Positions 1 to 9,788 of a stretch of DNA of 64,000 nt are shown in pieces. This stretch comes from Maniola hyperantus (lineage: Eukaryota; Arthropoda; Insecta; Lepidoptera; Nymphalidae). The position numbers and the translations under genes are program-made. Each line of letters opens with the position of its first letter. Position 1 is the first letter of the stretch. The notes under the pieces were generated by a model. That model was not told the DNA's origin and did not search any database. It was given only the letters and a program-made list of their open reading frames with translations. The stretch lies in the NCBI RefSeq assembly GCF_902806685.2, contig NC_048556.1, positions 2,852,001-2,916,000 of the forward strand, given 5' to 3'.

Positions 1-64
1 ACTGTTTATGTTTTGTATATTTTTTAGCTATCACAATAAAATATAAATACTGTGTAAAATAAAC

Positions 65-216
65 ATTCTGTTGTACACAATCTCTAAATTAAACTAAAAT
101 GACAGGTTTTAATATTATATTGCTATCCCTTTCGTAATGCACTCTGTGGAAAAGGATAGCAATAGATTTAGACATGTCAATTTAGTTTAGAGTTTATGTA
201 CAATAGAATTAGCCGC
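65..216. mobile_element. Foldback MITE, family 1 (TTGTACACAATCTCTAAA)
   Basis: Left arm ttgtacacaatctctaaatt and an inverted right arm aatttagtttagagtttatg enclose the further inverted pair ttgctatccctttc / gaaaaggatagcaa. The whole unit can fold back. Two better-preserved copies occur at 7711 and 26036. Confidence 0.7.
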
Positions 217-370
217 AATTCTTAGTGTGATTCTAAAACAGAAATGTTAGGTACTATGCGTTTGAAATAAGTTGATTATAGAGATTTAAAAAACGATTCA
301 TAGTGGTACCGTTAGCAATTAAAAAAAATTGTTTTTCTATCAAATATAGTGCAAAAACGAGCACAATACA

Positions 371-522
371 TACAGTGCGACAAGGCTATCTTGGCGCGTG
401 ACGAAAATCGGAACTAACGTTGCCGTCAAGTGTCCCCTTTGTTCTGGGTTTGAATATTCTAAGCTTTTGTTCTCCAACAGCGCCCCCCTGTCAATGTCAT
501 TCAAGTGCCTTGTGGCACTGTA
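371..522. mobile_element. Tc1/mariner-type MITE (TACAGTGCGACAAGGC)
   Basis: Starts tacagtgcgacaaggc and ends with the decayed inverse ccttgtggcactgta. It shares its interior (aaaatcggaactaacgttgc) with the copy at 4917. Confidence 0.7.
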
Positions 523-802
523 GATTGAATGGATGGTCTTTTATCGAAAGGCACGAGGTTCGATTTTATGTGACGCTATAAACTTGACTTTATTGTGACA
601 TCATAATTCCACCAAAGTTTAAAAGGTACCTACAATGCAATCACCTTTGATTTGGCGCACTCTCTCACTTAAATTGACAATTGTAGCAAGTCATAAATTG
701 ACCGAATCACAGCAATCGAAATTAATTTTTGTTATGATACAATCCGAACGTTCGTGCTAGCCCCATTGTAAATGTCGTGTGATATTTAGAATATTTAACT
801 TT

Positions 803-985
803 GTATATATCTCTCATACGGCTATACTCACGTATTTAGTCGACGCTAGCCCGACTAGTTTCGAACCCATCCGAGGCCTTTTTTTTTTAAAGGAAGTCAG
901 TTCGCGCACGCCTTGCGGTTAAGACTAGTCGGGCTAACGTCGACTAAACACGTGAGTATAGCCGGATGAGAGATATTATATACAA
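803..985. mobile_element. Foldback MITE, family 2 (CGGCTATACTCACGT)
   Basis: Long imperfect inverted repeat. The left arm tatatctctcat.cggctatactcacg continues through agtcgacgctagcccgacta. The right arm mirrors it as tagtcgggctaacgtcgact...cgtgagtatagccg.atgagagata. A related half-element lies at 1575-1680. Confidence 0.75.
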
Positions 986-1574
986 TGGAAATCACTCACG
1001 ATAGTTTAAACGCTAAACTAATTAACTTATTTGAAACGCTAAGTAATAAATTTTTGTCATTTTTTGTACTGTAGGTACTAATCTGCCATGATTAGTACTT
1101 GAAAAGTTGATTACTTTCTCTTTTTTTTTAATTTTGGGGGGAGTCGGGGTATTTCCTATGTATTAAGTACTCAAGTAAGATTTGTTTGCTAAAAAACAAA
1201 ACTGGTCAACTGTTCACTATCGTTCCTTTTAATGCATAAGTTAAACAACAAAAATAAGTTGTAATAATTTATCGACAATAATAAATAATCTGTTAGTAAT
1301 AATAAATGTTAAGTGGAAGTCAAAATTTTACGTTACCACATCGTCGGTTAGGTTTTACTATACCTATGATTACTGTTTCGGTTAAGTACATTAAGTTTAT
1401 TTTCCAAAAAAAAGTGCTGCTTTACACACTGTTGTCGGTTCGGCATAGCGCTTAACACCTGATTCTTTATTCCTCGCAAAACAAGTAGTCCAATCTGAAG
1501 TTGCAACACGGTGCTTTGCACAGGATTATATACACAAGCCCGTCTGAGATTATAAGTATGAGTCCCTATGAAAA

Positions 1575-1680
1575 AGGACCCCCGATGGGTTCGAAACTAA
1601 TCGGCCTTACGTCGACTAAATACGTGAGCTTAGCCGTAACAATCTATACTTATAATGGAAATCACTCACGATAGTTAAAA
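1575..1680. mobile_element. Half copy of foldback MITE family 2
   Basis: Matches only the right arm of the 803-985 element (cttacgtcgactaaatacgtgag) and the sequence just outside it (atggaaatcactcacgatag). The shared flank means the full family unit is longer than the visible foldback. Confidence 0.55.
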
Positions 1681-1749
1681 AACTAAAATACTCTGAGATC
1701 TTTTTTTTGTACAATGCTCAGTGATACGCCCCATGTTTAGATTGAACTA

Positions 1750-1981
1750 AAGTCCTTTTCATGAAAGTCCTGCGGTGATTTTTGGAACTATAATGTCGGC
1801 GGACTATGTTGGCGGTGATTGTCGGCCATGTTGTCGTTCGTCGATGTTATCGAGTTCGTTTGTTGTGGTAGATTTTTGTGAGTTTTTAACTAGCTTAGTG
1901 CATTTTAAAGATTGTTTTCAATGCCATTATGTCACGCGAGTACAGCGCTGCGTCTGGGGGACTTTTTCATGAAAAGGACTT
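1750..1981. mobile_element. TA-flanked MITE with 22-24 bp inverted ends
   Basis: The left end aagtccttttcatgaaagtc and the right end gactttttcatgaaaaggac are inverse complements apart from one small indel. TA dinucleotides at 1748-1749 and 1982-1983 fit a TA target duplication. A 65-residue ORF inside (1775-1972) resembles nothing I recognise. Confidence 0.7.
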
Positions 1982-1983
1982 TA

Positions 1984-3120
1984 CTTGTTTAGCGCGCACT
2001 ATACGTGCGGGTAAAGTTGTCCGACACCTTCGACCTCGTTGTAAATGACCCTTCAACATAGGGCCCTAAACTATGTAGGCCAATTCGGGTCGCTCCTTCG
2101 TCCCGCATTTAACGCACGATCGCTTTGTCCAATAGACAGCTTCGTCAAAGCCTCCAGACAGACTCCAGACTCCAGAGAGACAGATGATCCTGTATGTCTC
2201 AGAATAAGGACTGTTAGAAGTAGCCCTATTGTGACACTTACTGTTAGAGCGAGATAGCTAAATGCATTTAAGATCTTGTTAGAACGTGACGAAATTATTA
2301 TGTTTTGTCCTTATCACCGTGGCCACTTTTTTTTGTTTGTCAAAATGTATTTGTACGTGAGTATTTGACAAACAACGTGAAGTGTAGAAGGAATGACATT
2401 TCACAAGTAAGAAAATCTGCTTGAGCGAGAGGGACTGAGGGGGCCACAATAGTTGCAAATCTGGACATATCTGTGCTGTATGTAATATATCCTTACTCTA
2501 TGGTGCGGGTAAGCCAAGCGGCCTTTTTAATTGACGACTTAACGATAAAAAGCAATAATTTTTGTACCTAACGCTTATTGTAAAACCAACCAGAATATTG
2601 ATAAAACTGCAAAAAATATATTGATTAAGTAGATATTATGACAACTTTGCAATATAAATATCAAGCGAAATATTCTTGTATACTTTGCATAGTTTAAAAT
2701 TAAATGTATTGGAGCTTCCTATGTTTAAAACAAACTTTATTTAAGTATCTTTCTTTGCAACAAAGAGAATATTGCAAAGTGTACTTAGCAAAGCATGAAA
2801 TAAATTATTTATTTTTCTTAATAATTTGGTTGGTTGGTTCAAAAAAATGTTATGTTTATTTATAACAACACTGTCAATGTTCTTATTTATAAGGCACGTT
2901 TGACGCTCAACTCTCAAATTGAATAAAAATTGTAAATAAATAAACAGTATTTTCAATTAAAATTTTATTTCCTACCCTCCTATCTAAATATTTCTAGGAT
3001 TTTTTACCAATGCATAAGCTTTTCCATCAACGCAATCAAATACCCTGGAAGGAGCTTTTAAGGAAAACCCCGTCTTAAATATGCATTCGTGATCAGGCCT
3101 AATAAACATACCTACATTTT
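1984..3120. other. Spacer without recognised gene
   Basis: AT-rich sequence with no coding pattern. The only notable item is a short clustered ccagac repeat near 2155-2180. Confidence 0.5.
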
Positions 3121-3124
3121 GAAA

Positions 3125-3350
3125 TGGTAACCCTAAAAGTTTCTGGGCAGGGCACATAGTTCGTAAAACCGATAGACGTTGGGGTTTCGATGTGCTGGAA
3201 TGGCGACCTCGCACCGGAAGACGCAGCGTTGGAAAACCTTCCACTAGGTGGACGGACGACTTCAAACTAGTCGGTGGATTCAGGTGGCGCAACTAAGTCC
3301 AAGAGACCTAGGTATGTCCAGCAGTGGACGTCTCAATAGACGTCTACTGC
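3125..3350 (+). pseudogene. RTE-type LINE ORF2 C-terminus remnant
   Basis: Translates to WAGHIVRKTDRRWGFDVLEW, then RPRTGRRSVGKPSTRWTDDF, which I recognise as the conserved C-terminal block of RTE/BovB-clade reverse transcriptases. Frameshifts follow. The end carries the family tail tatgtccagcagtggacgtc. Confidence 0.8.
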
Positions 3351-3402
3351 TGAACATAGTTCGTCTGACAAACGACGAACGAGGATGTTTCATCGTTCGG
3401 AT

Positions 3403-3437
3403 GATGAACCCTACAAGGGCGGCTTGTAGGGTTCATC
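3403..3437. other. Perfect 14-bp hairpin
   Basis: Arms gatgaaccctacaa and ttgtagggttcatc around a 7-nt loop gggcggc. No neighbouring element explains it. Confidence 0.6.
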
Positions 3438-3439
3438 AA

Positions 3440-4464
3440 GGAGACATTTTCCAAACTGAATCAGGAATCGAACCTCAGAGACTGCAACTAAATCAAACAA
3501 TGCATTTTTTTATAAAATATCTTTAATGACAACTATAATAAAGCGAAAATATTTATAAAACAATAAAGTAAAGTGGTTTTTTTTGTTCTCCATGAGCTTA
3601 TGACAAATTATAAATTATAATAACATTTATGATACATTTTGACAGTCTTAAATACCTTAAATATTATACAAATTGCGTTACATAATAAATAACTACTAAT
3701 ACATACGATGTTATAAGTAGATCAAACATTAGCCCATTTTGCAAAAGTAGACTATTACCGCACTTGGGCGACAAATATATTATCGCGGAAGTAGGTTAAT
3801 GTTACCCTATTCAAATGGTAACAGGCACAGTTTGTTTGACACTATCATCACATTATACTTCATTGACAAAATATGCAATGTTAATAATGAAGTTATGAGC
3901 GAAGCAAGCAGCGCAAACGGCGCATTTAGGGTGTAATCTCCGGAACTAGAAAATTCTTTCACTAATAGACATTATTCTCGAGACTATAAATTATATTACG
4001 CAGACTAAGTCGCGGGGAAAAGCTAGTAGGGTTATTTTTTATATGTACTAGTATGTGACCAATATGGCCACAATACAAAACAGTTTTAAGGCCGCCACTA
4101 TTTAAGAAGATTGAAATAAAACAAGCCATTATATCCGAGACGTTTAAATACGACTTAAATACCTGCCCTCGCCTTCGGCTCGGGTAGATATTTAAGTCGA
4201 GGATAACTAGAGCACTTCAAAGATATTTTAAAACGCTCAAGTTCGTTTCTCATGGCAAAAACAATGTTTATACACTTAAGTAGGAATGAAATAAGTAACT
4301 GTGAAAAAAAATATCACCCTTTTTCGACTATTTAGTGAAAATTTAAAAATTCTATAAATAAGTTAGAAATTATAATATTTTTTTTAAATGACTTTTTATA
4401 CATTTCAATCATTTCGCAAAAAGTATGATAAGTGATTATATTAATTTACAACGATAAAACGTTA
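3440..4464. other. AT-rich downstream flank of Syx7
   Basis: No ORF or known repeat recognised. Several near-repeats of cgaccatt(a/c)cgtgaaaagtatga between 4500 and 4680 lie in the 3' UTR side of Syx7. Confidence 0.45.
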
Positions 4465-4470
4465 TTTATT
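4465..4470 (-). other. Candidate poly(A) signal for Syx7
   Basis: AATAAA on the minus strand, about 250 nt beyond the Syx7 stop codon and in AT-rich sequence. The motif is frequent in such DNA, so this is only the first plausible signal downstream. Confidence 0.3.
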
Positions 4471-4718
4471 GTACAAACACACAATTATTTTTTGAAAAGT
4501 AACTACACATTTTCGATCATAACGTGAAAAGTATGTTAATTTCCAGAAACCCAGTCCATCTGAACGCTATGAAGACTATGAGCATATATGCTTTTTACCC
4601 ATTTTCGACCATTCCACGAAAAGTATGACAACTTCCAATGATAACACTCAAGTTTTCGACCATTACGTGAAAAGTATGATTATTTTAATTTTTGCACAAA
4701 CAAACCCAAGTAAACTGC

Positions 4719-4894
4719 CTATCTGAACGCTTTAACGAGCCACACGATCAATATAATGGCCAGTATGATGCCTATGAGCGAGAAGAAGAACATCTTCCGC
4801 CTATAGCGGCGTTGGTACTCGGCGGCTTTCGCGAGCTCGTCCACGCCGGCCTCTACGCCCGCGCTCGCGGCTGTGATGTGGCTCTCTACTGTAT
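4719..4894 (-). CDS. Syx7: Syx7 coding exon 5 (SNARE C-half, membrane anchor, stop)
   Basis: Encodes residues 221-278: DTVESHITAASAGVEAG, basic RRYRRK, a hydrophobic segment IGIILAIILIVWLV and the tail KAFR, then TAG at 4721-4719. The acceptor ATCCACAG ends at 4895. A Tc1-type MITE begins about 22 nt upstream of this 3' splice site. Confidence 0.93.
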
Positions 4895-7800
4895 CTGTGG
4901 ATACAAAAATAACAATTACAGTGCGACAAGGCTATCTTGGCGTGTGGCGAAAATCGGAACTAACGTTGCCGTCAAGTATCCCCTTTGCTCTTGTTTGAAT
5001 ATTCTAAACCTTTGTTCTCCAACAGCGCCCCCCTGTCAATGTCATTCAAGTGCCAAGAGAGCCTTGTCGCACTGTACTCAATTCATAGAGATATAAGAGT
5101 GTCCCTAATGTCCTATAGAAAATGGCAGATCGGAAACTAGCTCAAGCTTATTGAAATTTTCATAAGTGTGTAAGAGACAACACCGTCCGCCATTTGCTGT
5201 GCCAGCGTAAGTACTTGTTTTTCTTGTAAATAAATAACCTAATCTTTTGTTGACAGCTGATTAGCTGATACTATGAACAGGCGCCGCCATTTTCTGTGCC
5301 AAAAAATACACGGCAAAACCGTAGGTATTTTCTCTCTATTAGTTTAAATACTCTAAGACATTAGTGCGACATCTTTTGGCGCGTGGCCATAATCGGAACT
5401 AACGCCGCCATATTGTGAAGTGTCACGCTGTCCCCTTACATGCGGTGTTGCTAAGTAAAAAAATTTAAATTCACTGTTTTTTCCAAATATTAAAGCCATA
5501 GCACATAACATCACGATATATCCTGATACATGATACAGCATAAATGTGTCGACATCTTATAGCTACATTTCATCATGATCAACCCATTGCCGGCTCACTA
5601 CAGAGCACGGGTCTCCTCTCAGAGTGAGAAGGGTTTTGGCCATAGCCTACCACGCTGGCCATGTGCGGATTGGTAGACTTCACACACCTTTGAGAACATT
5701 ATGGAGAACTCTCAGGCATGCAGGTTCCCTCACGATGTTTTCCTTCACCGCACATAACTCCGAAAAGTTAGAGGTGCGTGCCCGGGATCGAACCGCCAAC
5801 CTCCGATTAGAAGGCGGACGTCCTAACCACCAGGCTATCACAGCTTGCTACATTTAGTACTAGGTAAATATAGTATTTGAGCAGGTAAACATGAGACCTA
5901 AATTGCATTGGTCCTTTACCAGATCTCTCTCCAGTCGTGTCGGATTGCCGTCCCATCGGAATGTAAAAGTGAGGGGATAATATAAGGAACTCTTACCGAC
6001 GGTCTGCGCCTGCGCGCTGACCATGTCGGCCAACTCCTGCATGATCTGGTTGACGTCCAACACGTCGGCTTCGATCTTGTTGATGTACGCCTCTTTCTCT
6101 ATCAGCATGCTTGTCTCGAATTGGACGAGCCGCGCCTGAAATAAATGTTTTTTAGGGTACCTCAAAAGGAAAAACGGAACCCTTATAGGATCACTTTGTT
6201 GTCTGTCTGTCTGTCGGTCTGTCAAGAAACCTACAGGGTACTTCCCGTTGACCTAGAATCATGAAATTTGGCAGGTAGGTAGGTCTTATAGCAGACATTC
6301 GGGGAAAAATCTGAAAACCGTGAATTTGTGGTTACATCACACAAAAAAAATTGTGGTCATGAACTAATAATTAGTATTTTCAATTTTCGAAGTAAGATAA
6401 CTATATCAAGTGGGGTATCATATGAAAGGTCTTCACCTGTGCATTCTAAAACAGATTTTTATTTATTTTTATGCATCATAGTTTTTGAATTATCGTGCAA
6501 AATGACGAAAAAATACGACTGTAGTACGGACCGAGCCAAATTTTTATTCTGATACAAGTCAGCCCTTGACTGCAATCTCACCTGGTGGTAAGTGACAATG
6601 CAGTCTACGATGGAAGTGGGCTCACCCGGAAGGGGTATGGCAGTTTCTAATAAACCCATGCCTCTTTCGTTTCTACAAGGCATCGTACTGGAACGCAAAT
6701 GGCGGCAAGGCTTTGCGGGTAGGGTGGTAACTAGCCACGGCCGAAGCCTTCCACTACACCAGACCAGAAATTTAGAAATTATAAAACTCCTAACCCCTGC
6801 CGGGAATCAAACTCGGGACCTCCCACTAACAAGACCACAGCGCTTACCACTGCGCCACGGGGGTCGTCAAAACGTTAGAGGTACATGCCCGGAATCGAAC
6901 CTCGGATCCCCTGTCTAAGAGGACGACGTACTTCTCTGTGGCTGGAAGGTCCTATTAATTTTCTCTCTACTCACCTGTGCCTGTTGGTTGGCCAGCAAAG
7001 CCGCCTCCTCGTCATCTGCAATGGCCTGCTCCTCCAGCGCTCGAGGATCGTTCCTAGCTCGGCCCTGGGTCGGCATATGGGCCGCCATCTTTTCTGACAC
7101 TTGCTGCAAATAAATTTTTTTAATAGAGGTCACCTGATGTTAAGTGATTACCGCCGCCCACGAACATTTGTAGCACCAGAGGAACCGCCGATGCGTTGCC
7201 GGCCTTTTAGGAATTTGTTGGTCCGCCCCTTGAATAACCCCATGAATGAGTGTAATATTTTATAATAAAATACCACAAACAATTTTAGACTTGCCTTTAC
7301 ACAAGTTTAAAAAATGTGTTAAAGTATGCTCCTAAAAAAAGCATATTATACAATCGAAGACTATGTAAATGATAAAAAGCTTGGATTTGACTCGCTCCAG
7401 CAATACACGGGGCTGCAATGGCTTGTATAGTAACATTGTAAATTGAAAAATTAAAAAGAGCAACCGCCGAGTTTCTTGCTGGTTCTTCTCGGTAGGAACG
7501 GCATTCCGAACCAGTGGTAAATTAAAACTACCCGATTATTCAAAAGCACTTGTAAAAGTTTACTTGAATAAAACATATTCTATTCTATTCTATTCCATGT
7601 TGTAATCTAGTGGGAACACCGCCGATTCCACAGTTTTCATGTGCGTGGAAAGAAGGATCTGGAGAATTTAAAACTTACACTAAATAATAAAGATTACACT
7701 TTTTAGACAATGTGGCTAATTCTCTTGTACACAATCTCTAAACTAAACTAAAATTACACGTCTAAATCTATTGCTATCCCTTTCATAATGTTGTTTGCGG

Positions 7801-9691
7801 AAAAGAATGGCACTAGATTTAGACCTGTTAATTTAGTTTAGTTTAGAGATTGTGTACAAGAGAATCGGCCCCAGTATAATATACATGCATGTATTGATGT
7901 AATAGAGAGAGCCAGCGCGTGCCAGACCTTCCATATTTTATAAAAGCTGAAAGTTTCTCTGTGTATTGTCCCCAACACTGGGAGGAACGTTTGATTGGAT
8001 CATAGTGGCTTTGGGAGATAACAGGTAATAAGGTGTAAAAAATCTTACGTCAAAGTATAAAGGCTAATCACTACCCCTATTATAAATGTGTGTTTGTTTG
8101 TTGTTTTATCCTTCAATCACGTCGCAACGGAGCAACGGATCGACATGATTTTTTGCATGGGTATAATTTAAGACCTGGAGAGTGACATCCTACTTTTGAT
8201 CCCGGAAAATCAAAGAGTTCCCACAGGATTTTTAAAAACCTAAATCCACGCGGATGAAGTCATGGGCATCAGCTAGTATTTTTATCCAGTGGAGTCATTG
8301 ACAAAACATGATATGAAAAGTGCAAATTAAAGTGGTTTTCACTGACCTTTTGCACAGAAGAATACTTGGCGAGTGCATCTCTAAACGCCTGCGTGAGCCT
8401 TTCAACTTGCAGTTTCTGTGGCTTGTCCCCTCGCCGCACCACCACGCCCAGCCTCTGTATATCCCGCGCCGTCGCCGACACAGAACTGTTCACGTTCTGT
8501 TGTGTGTCGTGACTAGAAAATAGGTAAGGGGCACGTTAAAATGTGTGTTGTGGTCAGAAAATACATTAGGGGCATGTTAAATTATGAGTCGTGGTCAGAA
8601 AACTGAATAGTGAATAGCGATGTGGATGTGGAGGGCCATATGTGGTAACGCACTCTCGGTAAGGCCTATGTCCAGTAGTGGACGCAAACGGGCTGATTCA
8701 TTGATCTCTAAATCCCTTTCAACTTGCAGTTTCTGTGGCTTGTCTCCTCGCCGCACCACCACGCCCAGCCTCTGTATATCCCGCCCCGTCGCCGGCACAG
8801 AACTGTTCACGTTCTGTTGCGTGTCGTGATTAGAAAATAGATTAAGGGCGTGACAAGTGTATCGTGGTCAGAAAATATCTTAGGGGCATGTTAAAATGTG
8901 TGTCGTATTCAGAAAACTGAATAGGCACATTTTGTTCACTTGATGTGTATCAAGACTAGAAAACAGATTAGGGGCACTTTAATGTTTCTCGTGACTAGGA
9001 AATGGTTTAGGCACATTAAAATATGTTGTGGTCAGAAAACACATTAGCGGCATGTTAAAATGTGTGTCAGTCGTGACACACATTTTAACATGATAGAAAT
9101 GTCGTGTCGTCAGATATTACATTTATGTCTATCTGTTAAAATATGTGTCACACATTAGTTAATTAAATCAATTTCTACCTTTTGCAACATAACTTCGTTA
9201 GCATATAAGGTTTCATTATATTTGTTGAATAGTAATGAATATCATCTATAGAAGGCCATATAGATTGTTTTTTAACCTAGATTCAGAAACAATTTCTATA
9301 TTACTCATACTTGACAGAGCTATTCTGTCTCGTTTTAACTGAATCTTAAGTAACGATTAGCGACTCTGAGTGCGGCTGCTAGTGATGCAAACAACTGTAA
9401 TATAACTAAAAAAATTGTACACTCTGAAATAAAGGCTTATTTTTATTTTATGAATAACACTTACATTTTGTCTCTAAGCTGCACACTGTCATTGGGTCCT
9501 CCGATCTGTCTCATCATCTTCTCGAGAGCACGTAGGCCTGTGTTGACAGTATTGATGTTGTCCGCAATGCCCTCACTCAGGTTGTACAGCTCTGTAGGGC
9601 TGAAGTCTGCAAAGGCGACCGTAGGTGGCGCTGCCACAGCGCCATAATCACGGCTAGAACCGCTTATCGGCTCTCGTTCCCGTTCAGACAT
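4719..9691 (-). CDS. Syx7: Syntaxin-7/Avalanche-like Qa-SNARE, five coding exons
   Basis: Joined exons 9691-9465, 8512-8347, 7103-6975, 6135-5997 and 4894-4719 give an uninterrupted 278-residue protein with GT-AG junctions throughout and matching phases (837 nt including stop). What is seen: an N-terminal helical region (about residues 28-135, LYNLSEGI, LRALEKMM, RDIQRLG), a Qa-SNARE motif (about 192-250, DVNQIMQEL, then SAQAQTVD with Q216 at the expected ionic zero layer), a basic patch RRYRRK (249-254), one C-terminal membrane anchor (255-274) and a four-residue tail. This is the layout and length of the syntaxin-7/12 family (about 260-280 aa). Members of that family are endosomal t-SNAREs that drive homotypic and late-endosome/lysosome fusion; in flies Avalanche acts in endocytosis. 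The role here is inferred from the family. The GC-rich coding exons stand out from AT-rich introns that hold LINE, SINE, Helitron and MITE insertions. Syntaxin-12/13 is the main alternative name. Confidence 0.93.
4917..5076. mobile_element. Tc1/mariner-type MITE in Syx7 intron 4
   Basis: Perfect-looking ends: TACAGTGCGACAAGGC at the left and GCCTTGTCGCACTGTA at the right, with about 25-bp inverted repeats (one mismatch). TA on both sides fits a TA target duplication. It ends about 22 nt from the exon 5 acceptor, inside the usual branch-point window. Confidence 0.85.
5360..5465. mobile_element. Diverged Tc1-type MITE fragment
   Basis: Shares ttggcgcgtggc and aatcggaactaacgccgcca with the MITE family at 371, 4917 and 19890. 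It lies in Syx7 intron 4. Confidence 0.5.
5572..5848 (-). mobile_element. SINE family 1, nearly full length, in Syx7 intron 4
   Basis: Reading minus: a tRNA-like head with box A (tagcctggtggttaggac) and box B (ggttcgatcccgggcac), a body with ggtgaaggaaaacatcgtga, and a tail ending in gatgggttgatcatgatg. The tail resembles that of the RTE LINEs here, which probably supply its retrotransposition. Confidence 0.85.
5997..6135 (-). CDS. Syx7: Syx7 coding exon 4 (N-terminal half of SNARE motif)
   Basis: Encodes residues 175-220 plus one base: ARLVQFETSM..., then DVNQIMQELADM and SAQAQTV with the zero-layer glutamine (Q216). Acceptor TTATTTCAG ends at 6136, donor CCGTCG|GTAAGA at 5997/5996. A dispersed repeat terminus starts only about 10-14 nt upstream of the acceptor AG. 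Confidence 0.93.
6147..6543 (+). repeat. Dispersed repeat D (GGTTCCGTACC...GGCCGG) in Syx7 intron 3
   Basis: Begins near ttttagggtacctcaaaagg, carries a (GTCT)n stretch, and is cut off at about 6543 by the adjoining SINE. Family members at 51917 and 61873 show both ends. I cannot assign it to a transposon class. Confidence 0.7.
6545..6872 (-). mobile_element. SINE family 2, full length, in Syx7 intron 3
   Basis: Minus strand starts gacccccgtggcgcagtggt (box A) with box B ggtttgattcccggca. It ends with agattgcagtcaagggctg and a short tail. Directly left is repeat D and directly right a fragment of SINE 1, a three-element pile-up inside one intron. Confidence 0.85.
6873..6935 (-). mobile_element. 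SINE family 1 fragment
   Basis: Carries the box B/region downstream of the head (ttagaggtacatgcccggaa read on plus). It is truncated on both sides in Syx7 intron 3. Confidence 0.5.
6975..7103 (-). CDS. Syx7: Syx7 coding exon 3
   Basis: Phase 0-0 exon of exactly 43 codons, residues 132-174 (begins QVSEKMAAHM, ends LLANQQAQ). Acceptor TTTGCAG ends at 7104, donor CACAG|GTGAGT at 6975/6974. It codes for the acidic linker between the N-terminal helices and the SNARE motif. Confidence 0.92.
7260..7600 (+). mobile_element. LINE 3' end with (TTCTA)n tail, Syx7 intron 2
   Basis: Decayed C-terminus (LPLHKFKK..., KKAYY region with frameshifts) followed by the 3' UTR core gccgagtttcttgctggttc and the tail attctattctattc. 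Five other copies of this 3' end occur in the window. I place it near the CR1/jockey clades by its short tandem tail, with limited certainty. Confidence 0.75.
7711..7871. mobile_element. Foldback MITE, family 1, well preserved
   Basis: Arms ggctaattctcttgtacaca and tgtgtacaagagaatcggcc continue through ctaaactaaactaaa and its inverse. The inner arms share ctaaatctattgctatccc-like sequence. It lies in Syx7 intron 2. Confidence 0.8.
8071..8276 (+). mobile_element. Non-autonomous Helitron, family A, Syx7 intron 2
   Basis: The 5' part attataaatgtgtgtttgtt leads through a short (GTTT)n run to the 3' terminus cgcggatgaagtcatgggca + tcagCTAG|T. The compact hairpin followed by CTAG just before T is the Helitron 3' signature. 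This copy has a mutated hairpin. Confidence 0.75.
8347..8512 (-). CDS. Syx7: Syx7 coding exon 2 (Habc region)
   Basis: Encodes residues 76-131, including HDTQQNVNSSVSATARDIQR and ending SSVQK. Acceptor TTTTCTAG|TCACG (AG at 8514-8513), donor AAAAG|GTCAGT at 8347/8346. The acceptor lies at the edge of a tandem-repeat tract that has copied this splice-site sequence several times, and part of the exon itself is duplicated upstream in the intron (8703-8829). Confidence 0.92.
8503..9085. repeat. Minisatellite of about 43 bp that includes the Syx7 exon 2 splice acceptor
   Basis: Degenerate tandem units of the form gtcgtg(a/g)(c/t)(t/c)agaaaat...ttaggggcatgttaaaatgt. About three units lie at 8503-8610 and about six more at 8820-9085, separated by the exon 2 duplicate. 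On the minus strand the motif ATTTTCTAG|TCACGAC of the real acceptor is part of the unit. Intact extra CTAG acceptor-like copies remain near 8950 and 8995. Confidence 0.75.
8703..8829 (-). pseudogene. Partial duplicate of Syx7 exon 2 with dead acceptor
   Basis: Repeats most of exon 2 with about five differences over some 120 bases. These include changes equivalent to S88P and A91G. The acceptor is CTAA instead of CTAG, so it cannot be used as in the parent exon. An internal loss of about 11 bases after the VER codons shifts the frame, and the homology stops shortly beyond it (plus-strand 8703). It lies in coding intron 1, upstream of the true exon 2. Repeat-like sequence resembling an RTE tail (cctatgtccagtagtggacg) lies next to its broken end. 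Confidence 0.85.
9465..9691 (-). CDS. Syx7: Syx7 coding exon 1 (start codon)
   Basis: Encodes residues 1-75 plus two bases of codon 76, starting MSEREREPIS. The donor is AAAAT|GTAAGTG at 9465/9464. The next exon supplies the third base of an Ile codon. A pyrimidine-rich TTATTTCAG ends at 9702, so the exon probably begins at 9701 with 10 nt of 5' UTR before the ATG at 9691. This is the first ATG after that acceptor, which is why I chose it. Confidence 0.92.
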
Positions 9692-9788
9692 ATTTACTAC
9701 TCTGAAATAAGTCAGAAAACATGTACACTAGCAAAGACTTAGGGTGAGATTTATAGAGCCGCACTCTGACTTTGCTTAGACTTAAGAC

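Noticed and set aside
6180..6220. (GTCT)n stretches as independent microsatellites
   Set aside because: They recur at the same position of repeat D and Helitron A copies and belong to those elements.
5860..6225. A 121-codon ORF spanning exon 4 as a single-exon protein
   Set aside because: Only 5997-6135 is SNARE coding sequence; the ends are intron and repeat D read through.
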